Assembly: GCA_965116325.1 (NCBI GenBank)
Contig: OZ220675.1
Coordinates: forward strand, 1 to 64,000
Length of the DNA stretch: 64,000 nucleotides
Direction: 5' to 3'
Source: JAGWBF01 sp965116325
Lineage (GTDB): Bacteria; Chloroflexota; Dehalococcoidia; Lucifugimonadales; JAGWBF01
The notes beneath the pieces are model-generated. The model did not search any database. It saw only the letters and a program-made list of their open reading frames with translations, and was not told where the DNA came from. Below are positions 38,803 through 47,776 of the stretch, piece by piece; position 1 is the stretch's first letter; each line of letters opens with the position of its first letter. The position numbers were made by a program, and so were the translations under genes.

Positions 38803-39687
38803 ATGGACAAGAAAACGGGACCGGCAACGCAATCGCCGTCCTCCTACGCGGCGCGCCTGTTTGGCGAGGAGGCCGCGGGCAACTACGGCGTAATGGGCCG
38901 GTTGATGCAAATCAACCGGCTCCCGGTCGGCGATCTGGGGCTGTTCACAGTCGGTTTCCGCATCAAGGACCGGCCCGGCGAGAAGTGGACCCGGCGCTTC
39001 AACCGGTTCAAGTACGGCGACCCTGCCGCCGCGAAGGCGGCCATCCGCACGTTCTGCGCGGCGTTCGAGGACTTCCTCCCCGCCGGGAACCCGCGCGTCG
39101 TCGTCGTCTCCTCGGTCTCCTCAGGGCAAAATATTGTGCAACACGACACGCCCGCGTCGAAACTGGCGTCCGCACTTGCACGGTCCCGCGGCTGGGAGTG
39201 GCTTCCGCATCACGTTACCAAGGACCGGCATCCCAGGATCAGCGGCATCGCCTCCGCGGCCGAGCGGGACGCCACCGTGGAGGGGGTGTACCTGGCTTCC
39301 CCCATCGGAGGCGAACCCGGCCTGGTGATCGTCGTCGACGACTTCTGCACGCGGGGAGCGACGCTCGCGGACATCGCCCGCGCGGTCCGGGAGTGCAACC
39401 CCGGATGGAAGGTTCAGGGGGCCAGCCTCGCCAAGGTTGAGCGCGCCGCCTACTGGAAAGGCGAGCTGACCAACGCACACATCCCCGACTCGCTGTATGC
39501 CATCTGGTGCTGGGACCCGCAGGTCGCGTCGCCCTTCCATGGAACCGCAACAAGGGCCTCACACATGGCCGTCGCCCCCGGCCGTACACTCCGCAAACGC
39601 AAAAAAGCGCCCACATATAGATTCGGGCTGGGGACGCCGTCTAAGACCCAGCCCGTCTTGAGAGGAGGCGAGAATGCAAGGGTTTAG
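38803..39687 (+). CDS. ComF-like phosphoribosyltransferase-domain protein
   Basis: 294 residues from ATG 38803 (GGAGGAG 9 bases upstream). The core (about residues 85-225) shows the type I PRTase fold: a first hydrophobic strand (RVVVVSSVSSGQ), the variable region with a basic loop (HHVTKDRHPRISG), and the PRPP loop VIVVDDFCTRGATLADI at ~177-193. ComF relatives act in DNA uptake or salvage but the substrate here is unknown. The N-terminal ~80 residues and the basic C-terminal tail (RTLRKRKKAPTYR) are not part of the family. The last 14 bases overlap the RCC1 lipoprotein gene, so the two are translated from one message. The final ~31 codons may be an extension: a remnant at 55140-55290 resembles only the part up to RKRKKAPT. 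Confidence 0.75.
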   Translation: MDKKTGPATQSPSSYAARLFGEEAAGNYGVMGRLMQINRLPVGDLGLFTVGFRIKDRPGEKWTRRFNRFKYGDPAAAKAAIRTFCAAFEDFLPAGNPRVVVVSSVSSGQNIVQHDTPASKLASALARSRGWEWLPHHVTKDRHPRISGIASAAERDATVEGVYLASPIGGEPGLVIVVDDFCTRGATLADIARAVRECNPGWKVQGASLAKVERAAYWKGELTNAHIPDSLYAIWCWDPQVASPFHGTATRASHMAVAPGRTLRKRKKAPTYRFGLGTPSKTQPVLRGGENARV

Positions 39688-42001
39688 ATCGGTTAGTACG
39701 AAATTAGGAGAAGAGATGGGCGAACGAGGTGCCAAGAATATGTGGGTGCTAAGGAGTATCGGCATTTCCGAATCTATTGCCGTCTTGGTCGTGGCCCTCG
39801 CGGTGCTATCCGGCGTACTCGTGACGGGTTGTTCCGATGAACAGAGCTCCGGCTCCGCCGATACCGCAACGCCCTTCGCCTCCCCAACGATTACCGAAAC
39901 TCCTACCTCGCCCGATTCGGAGGTCGGCAAAACAGGAGAGCCTACCGAGGAGTCGGAGGGAAGTTCGTTGATCTTCGCCTCCGTCAGCGCCGGTGGGTTC
40001 CACACCTGCGAGGTGAAGACCGACGGCGCCATCGAGTGCTGGGGCGCGAACGTGGACGTCGATGGCAACGTTATCGGACAGGCCACCCCGCCGTCGGACA
40101 GGTTCGCCTCAGTCAGCGCTGGGATGTTCCACACGTGCGGGGTAAAGACCGACGGCGCCGTCGTCTGCTGGGGCTTAAACGAGGATGGGGATGGCACTGT
40201 TATCGGCCAGGCTACGCCGCCGTCCGGGGAGTTCACCACCGTCAGCGCAGGAGGCGCCCACACCTGCGGAGTGAAGACCGACGGCTCCATCGCCTGTTGG
40301 GGCCTGAACAGGGACTTTGATGACACTCTTGGAGGCCAGGCCACGCCGCCGATCGGGGAGTTCGCCTCCGTAAGCGCAGGGTTGGCTCATACCTGCGGGG
40401 TGAGGAGCGACGGTACCGTGGAGTGCTGGGGCTCCAACAAGGGTGATTCCGGGGAATCCGTCGGCCAGGCCACCCCGCCATCCGGGGAGTTTGCCTCCGT
40501 CAGCGCAGGGAGCTACCACACTTGCGGGGTGCGCACCGACGGCTCCGTCGAATGCTGGGGCGATAGTGATGATGGCCAGGCCACGCCGCCGTCCGGGGAG
40601 TTCGCCTCCGTCAGTGCCGGGAGCTACCACACTTGCGGGGTGCGCACCGACGGCTCCGTCGAATGCTGGGGCTCTAACCAAGCCATCAATGGCGATGTCG
40701 TCGGCCAGGCCACGCCCCCGCCCGGGGAGTTCGCTGTCGTCAGCGCCGGGATGTTCCACACCTGCGGAATGAAGCTGGACGGCTCCGTCGAATGCTGGGG
40801 CCACAATGAGGAGGGTCAGGGCACGCCGCTGTCATCGTGGGAATTCACCACCATCAGCGTAGGAGGCTTTCACACCTGCGGAATCAAGACGGACGGCACC
40901 ATCGCCTGCTGGGGCCTTGATCGCTATGGACAGGCCACGCCGCCATCCGGGAAGTTCGCATCCGTCAGCTCCGGCGGGTTACACACCTGCGGCGTGAGAC
41001 TGGACGGCTCCGTCGAATGCTGGGGCACCGAGGACACGCCGCCATCCGGGAAGTTCGCATTCGTCAGCGCAGGGCGCAATCACACGTGCGGGGTGAGGAG
41101 CGACGGCTCCGTCGAGTGCTGGGGCTATGACGAGGATGGTCAAGCCACGCCGCCGTCTGGAGAGTTCGCCTCTGTCAGCGGCGGGGGATCGCACAGCTGC
41201 GGGGTGAAACCTGGCGGCTCCGTAGAATGCTGGGGCTCGAACAAGGATTTCGATGGCAATGTTGTCGGACAGGCCGCACCGCCGTCAGGGGAGTTCGCCA
41301 CCGTCAGCTCAGGGCATTGGCACAGCTGCGGGGTGAAAACCGACGGCACACTCGAATGCTGGGGCGACGATGACCGTGGTCAGGCCGCACCGCCATCCGG
41401 TGGGTTCGCTTGCGTAAGCGCAGGCGAATACCACACCTGCGGGGTGAGGACCGACGGAATCGTGGCCTGTTGGGGCAGTGATAGCTATGGTCAGTCATCG
41501 CCGCCGGGGGGCTCCTTCGCTTCGGTGAGCGCCGGGAATCAACACACCTGCGGGGTGACGACGGACGGCACCGTGGAATGCTGGGGCGGCGAAGAAGAAG
41601 AGGCAGAACCTGCTATGCCAGCTATACCGTCGACGCCCACGCCCACGGCGCCCGAAGAGGCTCAGGGCACACCACTGCCGTCGTTGCAAACTGAGGGTTC
41701 CGGCGACGCCCGTATGACCATCGAGTTGGACGAGGGCTCCTACCTGGCCGAAATGACCGTCACGAACAACCAGGACTGCAGCTCCGGCGATTGCAAACCG
41801 GGTTACTTCAATGTTGTGATCTGGTCCGAAGACCACAACAGTCTCACAAGCCCATTCATAGGCAACTTCGTCGATGCTGTTCAAGAGGCCGTGATTGTCG
41901 TTGGGAACAGTCCCGGGGATGACCTGCCACCTAGCTCGCAAATCCTGGTTGTATCCAGCTTCGGCGATTGGACGATCACGTTTACCAAGCAAGAGGGGTA
42001 A
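39674..42001 (+). CDS. RCC1-repeat lipoprotein, 14 blades
   Basis: 775 residues from ATG 39674 (GAGGAGG 5 bases upstream), overlapping the preceding gene. A long N-terminus leads to a lipobox (VLVTGCSDE, Cys ~53), then a Ser/Thr/Pro-rich linker. Fourteen consecutive ~36-residue repeats follow, of the form FASVSAGxxHTCGVxxDGxxECWG...GQATPPSGE: enough for two seven-bladed propellers. Nearly every blade keeps a Cys pair 11 residues apart (HTC...CWG), probably an in-blade disulfide suited to an extracytoplasmic site. The C-terminus (MTIELDEGSYLAEMTVTNN...WTITFTKQEG) is an extra beta domain with its own CSSGDC pair. Likely a surface-exposed binding protein; ligand unknown. Similar blades occur in the protein at 30154. 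Confidence 0.88.
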   Translation: MQGFRSVSTKLGEEMGERGAKNMWVLRSIGISESIAVLVVALAVLSGVLVTGCSDEQSSGSADTATPFASPTITETPTSPDSEVGKTGEPTEESEGSSLIFASVSAGGFHTCEVKTDGAIECWGANVDVDGNVIGQATPPSDRFASVSAGMFHTCGVKTDGAVVCWGLNEDGDGTVIGQATPPSGEFTTVSAGGAHTCGVKTDGSIACWGLNRDFDDTLGGQATPPIGEFASVSAGLAHTCGVRSDGTVECWGSNKGDSGESVGQATPPSGEFASVSAGSYHTCGVRTDGSVECWGDSDDGQATPPSGEFASVSAGSYHTCGVRTDGSVECWGSNQAINGDVVGQATPPPGEFAVVSAGMFHTCGMKLDGSVECWGHNEEGQGTPLSSWEFTTISVGGFHTCGIKTDGTIACWGLDRYGQATPPSGKFASVSSGGLHTCGVRLDGSVECWGTEDTPPSGKFAFVSAGRNHTCGVRSDGSVECWGYDEDGQATPPSGEFASVSGGGSHSCGVKPGGSVECWGSNKDFDGNVVGQAAPPSGEFATVSSGHWHSCGVKTDGTLECWGDDDRGQAAPPSGGFACVSAGEYHTCGVRTDGIVACWGSDSYGQSSPPGGSFASVSAGNQHTCGVTTDGTVECWGGEEEEAEPAMPAIPSTPTPTAPEEAQGTPLPSLQTEGSGDARMTIELDEGSYLAEMTVTNNQDCSSGDCKPGYFNVVIWSEDHNSLTSPFIGNFVDAVQEAVIVVGNSPGDDLPPSSQILVVSSFGDWTITFTKQEG

Positions 42002-42030
42002 GGCGAGTCCAGTGGGGAGGGAAGGAGAGC

Positions 42031-42081
42031 TGCGAGCGAGGCCACTATGAAGAGGGTCAGGGCACATCGCCTGCCAGTTGA
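42031..42081 (+). pseudogene. Orphan RCC1 half-repeat
   Basis: Reads CERGHYEEGQGTSPAS and a stop, matching blade 7 of the preceding gene (ECWGHNEEGQGTPLSS) at DNA level. A leftover of unequal recombination within or between RCC1 genes. Confidence 0.5.
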
Positions 42082-42214
42082 ACGGCCCAGAGCAGGGTTG
42101 CCCATTGGGGCTGATGACTCGGACGGCAAGGAAGACGACGAGTTCCCTTCCTCCGACGGCGAGGCCGATGCCGAGTCTGTAGAAGGGAGACAAGTGAGCT
42201 AGATTTCAAGAAAG

Positions 42215-43396
42215 ATGCACGTGCTGAAGAGAATCGGCCTTCCCAGAAACGTTGTCGCCTTGGCCATGGCCCTCGCGGTGCTAGCCGCCATGCTCCTGAC
42301 GGGTTGTACCGATGAACCGAGCTCAAGGCCGCCGGACGAGATGGACCAGGGGTCATTCGTCAACTTGATTGCATTCATTCCGCTAACCGAGGCAAGCCGC
42401 GGAGAAGTGTTCATCAACGACCACGCGCGGGCGCGAGGGGCGCACAACATTGAAGCTCCAGTGGTTGGCGCAAGCGCCGATGAACTGGAGGAATACGTGC
42501 TGGCGCTCAACGTAGCAGGGCTGACCTCGGGGCCCTGGATAAGTGGATACAACAAGTACGCCATTGGATCTGTCCAAATGAAGGAGTTCGTCAACATCAC
42601 CGTTGCCCAACTGGAGGAAGCGAAACACCTGGGATTCGGAATCGGGGACGTGGAGCAGAGCATCATGGTTGGGATTCCGCCCTACATCCTTGAGGCCGCA
42701 ACGGGGCGCATCAACGCCGAGGCCACCGACAGGGCGCTCGCCGCCTGCACCGAGTGTCCGGATCCCGAGGTTAGGGAACACCGGGGAGTGCGATTTTACG
42801 GCTGGGGAGCAGACGAGAAGGTGGACCCGAAAATGAGCCTTCATCCTCCGGCCTACGATTTCCTAGGCAGGGGCGGCCGGATCGCAGTGCTGGACTCTCT
42901 TGTCCTCAGGACCATAGATACGCCGGGGATGAGGTCCCTGATCGACGCCTACAGTGATGTAGGAGACTCCCTGGCGGACGACCGCGACTTTGCGCTGGCT
43001 GCCGGGATACTGGACGCGCTGGATGTGTACTCGGCGCTGTTGGTGGGGAAGGTGGAGGACCTGGGCCTCCCCGGCCTCGTGGACGCCCGGGACGGAGACG
43101 CTCCGGATGCGTACACCCTGCTCGGGACGGGCGTCGGAAATGACGAGGACGGCCTCTACACGGTCCTGGTCTTCGTCTACGAAAGCGAAGATGTCGCAAG
43201 GAGCAAGGTTGAGGTATTCGAAGAGTGGTTGCCCGAAGCGAATAGCGTGGTTAGCGGCACGCCCTGGACGGAGTTCTTCCCAGCGAGCGAATTCTGGAAT
43301 GACGGTAGGGCGCTGGTCGCCAGGCTGCGCACCGAGCACCCCCAGATTTGGAATAGCTTGGTGTTTGATCGGGAGAACCTGCTGTGGCCCAAATAG
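42215..43396 (+). CDS. Lipoprotein of unknown function
   Basis: 393 residues. The signal peptide (VVALAMALAVLAAMLLTGCTDE, lipobox Cys ~31) closely resembles that of the RCC1 lipoprotein, suggesting swapped or shared 5' ends. The rest is globular and mixed alpha/beta, with a middle part (NDHARARGAHNIEAPVVGAS) and a tail (FYGWGADEKVDPKMS, WTEFFPASEFWNDG) that I do not recognise. One pair of cysteines (ACTEC) is present. The ribosome site is weak (AAGAAAG). Predicted to be tethered to the outer face of the membrane. It is followed by a membrane protein and an ankyrin lipoprotein in the same direction with short gaps (57 and 13 bases), possibly one operon. Confidence 0.75.
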   Translation: MHVLKRIGLPRNVVALAMALAVLAAMLLTGCTDEPSSRPPDEMDQGSFVNLIAFIPLTEASRGEVFINDHARARGAHNIEAPVVGASADELEEYVLALNVAGLTSGPWISGYNKYAIGSVQMKEFVNITVAQLEEAKHLGFGIGDVEQSIMVGIPPYILEAATGRINAEATDRALAACTECPDPEVREHRGVRFYGWGADEKVDPKMSLHPPAYDFLGRGGRIAVLDSLVLRTIDTPGMRSLIDAYSDVGDSLADDRDFALAAGILDALDVYSALLVGKVEDLGLPGLVDARDGDAPDAYTLLGTGVGNDEDGLYTVLVFVYESEDVARSKVEVFEEWLPEANSVVSGTPWTEFFPASEFWNDGRALVARLRTEHPQIWNSLVFDRENLLWPK

Positions 43397-43453
43397 AAGG
43401 AGACCTACAGGCGAAGGCCTGCACAAGTACAAGGTGGAAATAAGGGACAACCC

Positions 43454-44038
43454 ATGACCACGCTCGAAATCTTGGCGACTGCCCTCGCGTTCCTACTCGG
43501 TCCGGCCATAGCCTTTGTGTTATTCAGGCCCATCCTTGAAGGTTTCTTCAATCTGATCGAAAGAGTGGTCTTGGCGGTCATCAGAATCTTCGGAGGACGC
43601 TGGAAGGAAGCCTGGGCGGACCCCGATCTGGAGTTTTGGCGGCACTTGAAAACCCGTGCCTTTAGCACGGGGGACTTCTGGCTGGAAATCGTCGTGGAAC
43701 CGGACAGCGAGGAAAGGCTTCGAAAATGGCAGCAATCCAACATCGAGTACATCGTGGTCACAGTTACCCAACCCTACATTACAGAAAGACCGGACGAGAC
43801 CCTGGTAAGAAACACGAACGTGGTGGACGTGGATGTGGCCCTGGAGTCAATTGGATACCTCAAACGCGACGACGTGGAGCGATATCGCAAGGCGATGGAC
43901 ATGTTGGCTTCTGCGCCGTATATCCCCCGGTGCCGAGCTCGATTGGCTGGCGGGGACCGGTGCGAGAGCATCCGCGTGTGGCTCGACCTGTACACGCCGA
44001 AGGACTTGGAAGCCGCGCTCCATGACCCAAAGACCTGA
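43454..44038 (+). CDS. Small membrane-anchored protein of unknown function
   Basis: 194 residues from ATG 43454 (AAGGG upstream). One hydrophobic N-terminal segment (LATALAFLLGPAIAFVLF) is followed by an amphipathic stretch (FFNLIERVVLAVIRIF), then a soluble domain (FWLEIVVEPDSEERLRKWQQ, VTVTQPYITERPD, VDVDVALESIGYLK) ending in a charged tail. I recognise no family. It ends 13 bases before the ankyrin lipoprotein and is probably co-expressed with it. Confidence 0.7.
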   Translation: MTTLEILATALAFLLGPAIAFVLFRPILEGFFNLIERVVLAVIRIFGGRWKEAWADPDLEFWRHLKTRAFSTGDFWLEIVVEPDSEERLRKWQQSNIEYIVVTVTQPYITERPDETLVRNTNVVDVDVALESIGYLKRDDVERYRKAMDMLASAPYIPRCRARLAGGDRCESIRVWLDLYTPKDLEAALHDPKT

Positions 44039-44051
44039 GCAGGAGGGACCC

Positions 44052-45194
44052 ATGAGTCAACTCGGCGGCCCTTACCCACTAGAATTCGTCGTCCGTCTCT
44101 ATAACTCACTGCGAGGCATGCCCCTCCTGGGACTGGCCTCGGCGATGGTCGCCAGCGCGGTCCTGCTGTCCCCGACGATGGGGTGCGGCGCCTCAGAGCC
44201 CCCGGCGGATCACGACGTGCGGGATGCCGTCCAATCGGGGAATGCGGAGCCCGAATCCCCGGGGTATGTGGTGGTGGAGGTAATCCCGTCGGAGCTGGAT
44301 TTCGTGGAAGCTGTCGCCCGAGGCCATGTCGATACCGTGCGCCGCTACCTGCGGGAAGGGGCAGACCCCAACCGGGGCGACGCTTACGGCTCGCCGCCGC
44401 CGCTGTGGCTCGCCCTGTCGTCGAGAAGTCCTGAGATGGTACGGATACTCATCGATGCCGGCGCGGACCCGAACATCTCTGTCGACGGCACTTCACTGGT
44501 CCAACTCGCCGCACAGATCAATGACCCCGAGATAATGGCGCTCATTTTGGGAGCCGGGGAGGGTGTGGCCCATGATCGAGACGGTGAAGTTGAGGCTATG
44601 TTCATCGCTTTGCGGCAGGGACATTTCGACGCGCTGAAGGCCATGCTGGACGCGGGCGCGGACCCGAACGCTCAGGTGCCTGCGACCGGATACGTTGACC
44701 TCAACGCCGATGGAGAGAGAGATCTGTGGATGGTGCCCGTCCTGTATGAAGCGGTGAAAAGGGAGCGGTTCGACGCGGTCAAGCTGCTCCTCGACGCTGG
44801 GGCGGATCCCGATGCGACCGGATACGTCTACATCATCGAAGGAGAACCGGTCTCAGAGGAGAATATCGCGGCAGCCCTTGGAATAGCTGAAGACCCGGAC
44901 GTTGAAGGCGGACCGTTCGGTAGTCCCCCGATCCACGCGGCTGTCTTTGAGCAGAATGTAGAGATAGTGGAGGCCCTCCTCAATGCCGGAGCAGATACCG
45001 AGTCAGTGAATCAATTCGGAGAGACGGCTCTGATCGAGGCCGTGAAGTGGGAGAACATTGCAATTGTCACGTTGCTCATTGAAGCAGGTGCAAACCTGGA
45101 CGTTGAGAACAGGTTCGGACACACCCCACTTGAGATCCTTGAAGGGCGCGAGAACAAGGAGCTTGAAGGGGTCCTGAGGCAGGCTGGGCAATAG
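44052..45194 (+). CDS. Ankyrin-repeat lipoprotein
   Basis: 380 residues from ATG 44052 (AGGAGGG 5 bases upstream); the longer open frame overlaps the previous gene and is not used. Signal sequence with lipobox (LLSPTMGCGAS, Cys ~44). About eight ankyrin repeats follow, with typical motifs LREGADPNRGDAYG, LIDAGADPN, LLDAGADPD, LLNAGADTESVNQFGETAL and LIEAGANLDVENRFGHTPL. Two repeats contain insertions (NADGERDLW; YIIEGEPVSEENIAAALG). Ankyrin stacks mediate protein binding; on an exported lipoprotein the partner must be outside the cytoplasm. Such proteins are common in host-associated bacteria, though not proof of that life style. Confidence 0.88.
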   Translation: MSQLGGPYPLEFVVRLYNSLRGMPLLGLASAMVASAVLLSPTMGCGASEPPADHDVRDAVQSGNAEPESPGYVVVEVIPSELDFVEAVARGHVDTVRRYLREGADPNRGDAYGSPPPLWLALSSRSPEMVRILIDAGADPNISVDGTSLVQLAAQINDPEIMALILGAGEGVAHDRDGEVEAMFIALRQGHFDALKAMLDAGADPNAQVPATGYVDLNADGERDLWMVPVLYEAVKRERFDAVKLLLDAGADPDATGYVYIIEGEPVSEENIAAALGIAEDPDVEGGPFGSPPIHAAVFEQNVEIVEALLNAGADTESVNQFGETALIEAVKWENIAIVTLLIEAGANLDVENRFGHTPLEILEGRENKELEGVLRQAGQ

Positions 45195-45396
45195 GCGCGC
45201 CGCCGCTCCCACGAGCGCCTCGCCGGTACAGAGGGGATGCCGGTCGACGCAGAAAGGAAGGTTCTGGTCTCTCTCTACAATGCTAACGGCGGAAGTATGC
45301 GTTTCTTAGGCCCTCAGATGCAACAGCCAAGACCCTCGCCGTTTACACCTACACATCAAAGACATCCGAAAACCGCAAGATGGAAGGAATGCTCTC

Positions 45397-45765
45397 ATGG
45401 CGCTAATGTCCGTCCTGTTCAGACTCGATGGCCGGATCGACCGCAGGACTTTTTGGCTGAACGGAATCTTGCCTTACTCCCTAGCCTGTATCCCTTGGTT
45501 TGCGCTTGGCATTTGGATGATGATTCTTGATGACGCGGGACACGACGTCATGGGCGGCATCTTGGCCATCCTTGTGCTCAGTTTGTTCGTCCTTCTGTTG
45601 TGGTCCTTCTTCGCCATCTGCGCCAAGCGATTGCACGACATTGGTCACTCTAGGTGGTGGGTCCTGATCATTCTGTTATCTTTTCTCTCATTCCCACTTC
45701 CTCTTTTGGTCGTTGTATATCTGGGCACAAGGAAAACGAAACTCGAGCCTATCACAGAAGGCTGA
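45397..45765 (+). CDS. DUF805 family membrane protein
   Basis: 122 residues. It shows the family pattern: an N-terminal GRIDRRTFWLNGI, three or four transmembrane segments, the motif CAKRLHDIGHSRWW after the third, and a last segment leading to LGTRKTKLEPITEG. Function unknown for the family. The start at 45397 has a modest AAGGAA site. Confidence 0.88.
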   Translation: MALMSVLFRLDGRIDRRTFWLNGILPYSLACIPWFALGIWMMILDDAGHDVMGGILAILVLSLFVLLLWSFFAICAKRLHDIGHSRWWVLIILLSFLSFPLPLLVVVYLGTRKTKLEPITEG

Positions 45766-45966
45766 TTCCTTGGACACTCCGATGTCAACGCTTGATTCGT
45801 GCGCAACATACGAAACACCATGATTGTTGGGGCGCAATTTTGGAAAGCCGTTATTGTGCCGATTGTAAGTCAATGACTTCTGAAATACGCCCATAATGGA
45901 CATTATCGCAGACACATTGAGCGGGCATTTTCGCCGGACATCAGCACTAGTTTCCTGGAGGTCGAA

Positions 45967-46650
45967 GTGGTGAGGACCAGCATCGGAAGTTCCTTAGTTA
46001 GGCATTTGCGTGGGTCTCTGGTCAGCGGGGCACTGCTCCTTCTGCCAGCTGCCCTGACCTATTTGATAGTCAGCTTCGTGTTCGATCTGGCGGATGGCGT
46101 CCTGCGACCCTGGATTGAATGGATTGCCGGGCAGTTCGGTTTTGACTTGTCGTTGCCTGGCCCCGGCATCGTTGCCGCCGTCATCATCGTGTACCTGATA
46201 GGAGCTCTTGTATCTCTTAGGTTCGGTAGAACGGCGGTCAACTGGGCCCGGGAATCCCTGCTGCGGATACCGCTCATCGGGGCAGTCTATTCTGCTAACC
46301 GGCAGCTGATTGAGTCCTTTTCGGGTACCAGTGTCACCGGCTTTAAGCGGGTAGTGCTGGTGCAATTCCCCCGGGCCGGTGCATGGAGCCTTGGCTTCCT
46401 AACCGGGATAGCTGATACGGAAGGCGTGGAGAAACTGATCATGACCTACGTGCCCACCGCGCCCCTCCCTAACTCTGGATTCGTGGTACTCATGCCGCCC
46501 CAAGACGTCCTGGACACGGACCTTACGGTACCGGATGCCATGCAGCTTATATTCTCCGGGGGAATCGTCTCCCCTACGACGGTCAAGACCAGGATGATAG
46601 ACGTTGCCGAGGTCGAGGAGCAGATTCGGCAGGACGCCCAAGAAGGTTAG
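45967..46650 (+). CDS. DUF502 family membrane protein
   Basis: 227 residues from GTG 45967 with TGGAGG 5 bases upstream. Two transmembrane segments (SGALLLLPAALTYLIVSFVF; PGIVAAVIIVYLIGALVSL) and the family's conserved middle (RIPLIGAVYSANRQLIESF, FKRVVLVQFPR, WSLGFLTG) and end (VPTAPLPNSGFVVLMPPQDV, GGIVSPT) are all present, at the usual length. Function unknown; in other bacteria these proteins are widespread inner-membrane proteins. Confidence 0.92.
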   Translation: MVRTSIGSSLVRHLRGSLVSGALLLLPAALTYLIVSFVFDLADGVLRPWIEWIAGQFGFDLSLPGPGIVAAVIIVYLIGALVSLRFGRTAVNWARESLLRIPLIGAVYSANRQLIESFSGTSVTGFKRVVLVQFPRAGAWSLGFLTGIADTEGVEKLIMTYVPTAPLPNSGFVVLMPPQDVLDTDLTVPDAMQLIFSGGIVSPTTVKTRMIDVAEVEEQIRQDAQEG

Positions 46651-46715
46651 ACCAACGACAGTCGGACCTTCGACTCAGCGGAGACTAGACGAGACTGAAC
46701 ATGGAGGAGAGTGAC

Positions 46716-47375
46716 TTGAGCAGACTGAATTCGCCAGTATCGAATTTTGCTCTAGCCCCTGTCCTTTGCATCGTGCTAGTGATTTCCTGCTTCTCAATGG
46801 CCTGTGGCTCCGGTGACAGTTCACCTGAGACAGACGGGGAGGCGCTGGCCGCACTCTATCATGCCACGAACGGCCCCAACTGGCTCCGCAACTCCAACTG
46901 GTTGACCGATGCCCCATTGGAAGACTGGTATGGTGTTTCAACTGACGAGTATGGCAGGGTAACCAGGCTGGAGCTTCCTGGCAATGAGTTGAGGGGACCG
47001 ATTCCACCGGAGCTGGGAAATCTCGATAGGTTGAGGGTGTTGGAACTTACTGCCAGCCGGACCATCACGCGTGTGTCCATTGAGATCGGTGTTGGAGAGT
47101 CAAAGTCAGCTGATGATCTTGTGAGAGACTTACCCGAGAATCCGACGGACAAAGAGAGGGAAGAGTTCTTCAACCAGCTCTCTGAAAGCTTTGATAAACG
47201 TGACCCTGTCAAGAAAGCCATTGATGAAGTAGCCGAACAAGCGTCAGATCCGCTAAACACGGTAGTCGAACGCAACTATTTGAGCGGGTGCATACAGAGC
47301 AGCTTGAAGGAACAATTGGATTTAGAAGCTTCCGATCTTGGGGAATTACCATTCTGCGACGAGGACGCTTCGTAA
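46716..47375 (+). CDS. Lipoprotein with a plant-type leucine-rich repeat
   Basis: About 219 residues if translation starts at TTG 46716, six bases after GGAGGAG; the ATG at 46701 (five codons earlier) has only a weak site. Lipobox CFSMACGSG. Residues ~40-110 carry the cap and first turns of a plant-like LRR (ALAALYHATNGPNWLRNSNW, GRVTRLELPGNELRGPIPPE, LGNLDRLRVLEL). After a single complete repeat the pattern stops and a charged helical region of ~115 residues follows, as if a longer LRR protein had lost its middle. Probable surface protein of unknown partner. Confidence 0.75.
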   Translation: MSRLNSPVSNFALAPVLCIVLVISCFSMACGSGDSSPETDGEALAALYHATNGPNWLRNSNWLTDAPLEDWYGVSTDEYGRVTRLELPGNELRGPIPPELGNLDRLRVLELTASRTITRVSIEIGVGESKSADDLVRDLPENPTDKEREEFFNQLSESFDKRDPVKKAIDEVAEQASDPLNTVVERNYLSGCIQSSLKEQLDLEASDLGELPFCDEDAS

Positions 47376-47399
47376 TGAGCCGTTGAGCCCCAGACGACC

Positions 47400-47470
47400 C
47401 TAGAGGATCCTCAGCGTCTGGTGCTGCGCCTGCTCTGTATCCGCACCGCCGATTGCGTCCTGCCCCGTCC
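47400..47470 (-). pseudogene. Orphan tail similar to the end of the chimeric kinase protein
   Basis: The minus-strand frame ends GQDAIGGADTEQAQHQTLRI-L and stop, strikingly like the end of the protein at 47777 (GQETAQAANAETETQQQTLR-LF). Upstream of this tail the frame has no similarity, so only a 3' end is preserved. Confidence 0.45.
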
Positions 47471-47715
47471 CCAGTTTGCGCCGGATGAGGACGACCCCGC
47501 AGCATGAATGAGAGCGGACGATATGCAACACGTGCGACAGCCTCCTGGCGGCGGTGTCGACCAGCCTTGTTTCTGATATGTAGTTGTTTCGCATCATGTG
47601 AATCCTCCATGACTTGTGGCTCTCATCGGGCGCCTCCTTTCTGAAATGCGAAAAGGCCCCATACATGGCGGCCGATTCTGCTGAAACGCTAAAAGGCCGC
47701 ACACATGGAGCCTGC

Positions 47716-47748
47716 GGGGGAAGGATGCCATAATGACATCCCTCCCCC
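47716..47748. terminator. Hairpin downstream of the chimeric kinase-N-terminus gene
   Basis: GGGGGAAGGATG and CATCCCTCCCCC form a 12-bp stem (one mismatch) around a 9-base loop. It lies 29 bases past the stop of the leftward gene at 47777. No long T run follows on either strand, so termination is only likely. Confidence 0.45.
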
Positions 47749-47776
47749 GTGTGCTGTGTCGACGGGGGTTCAGTCC

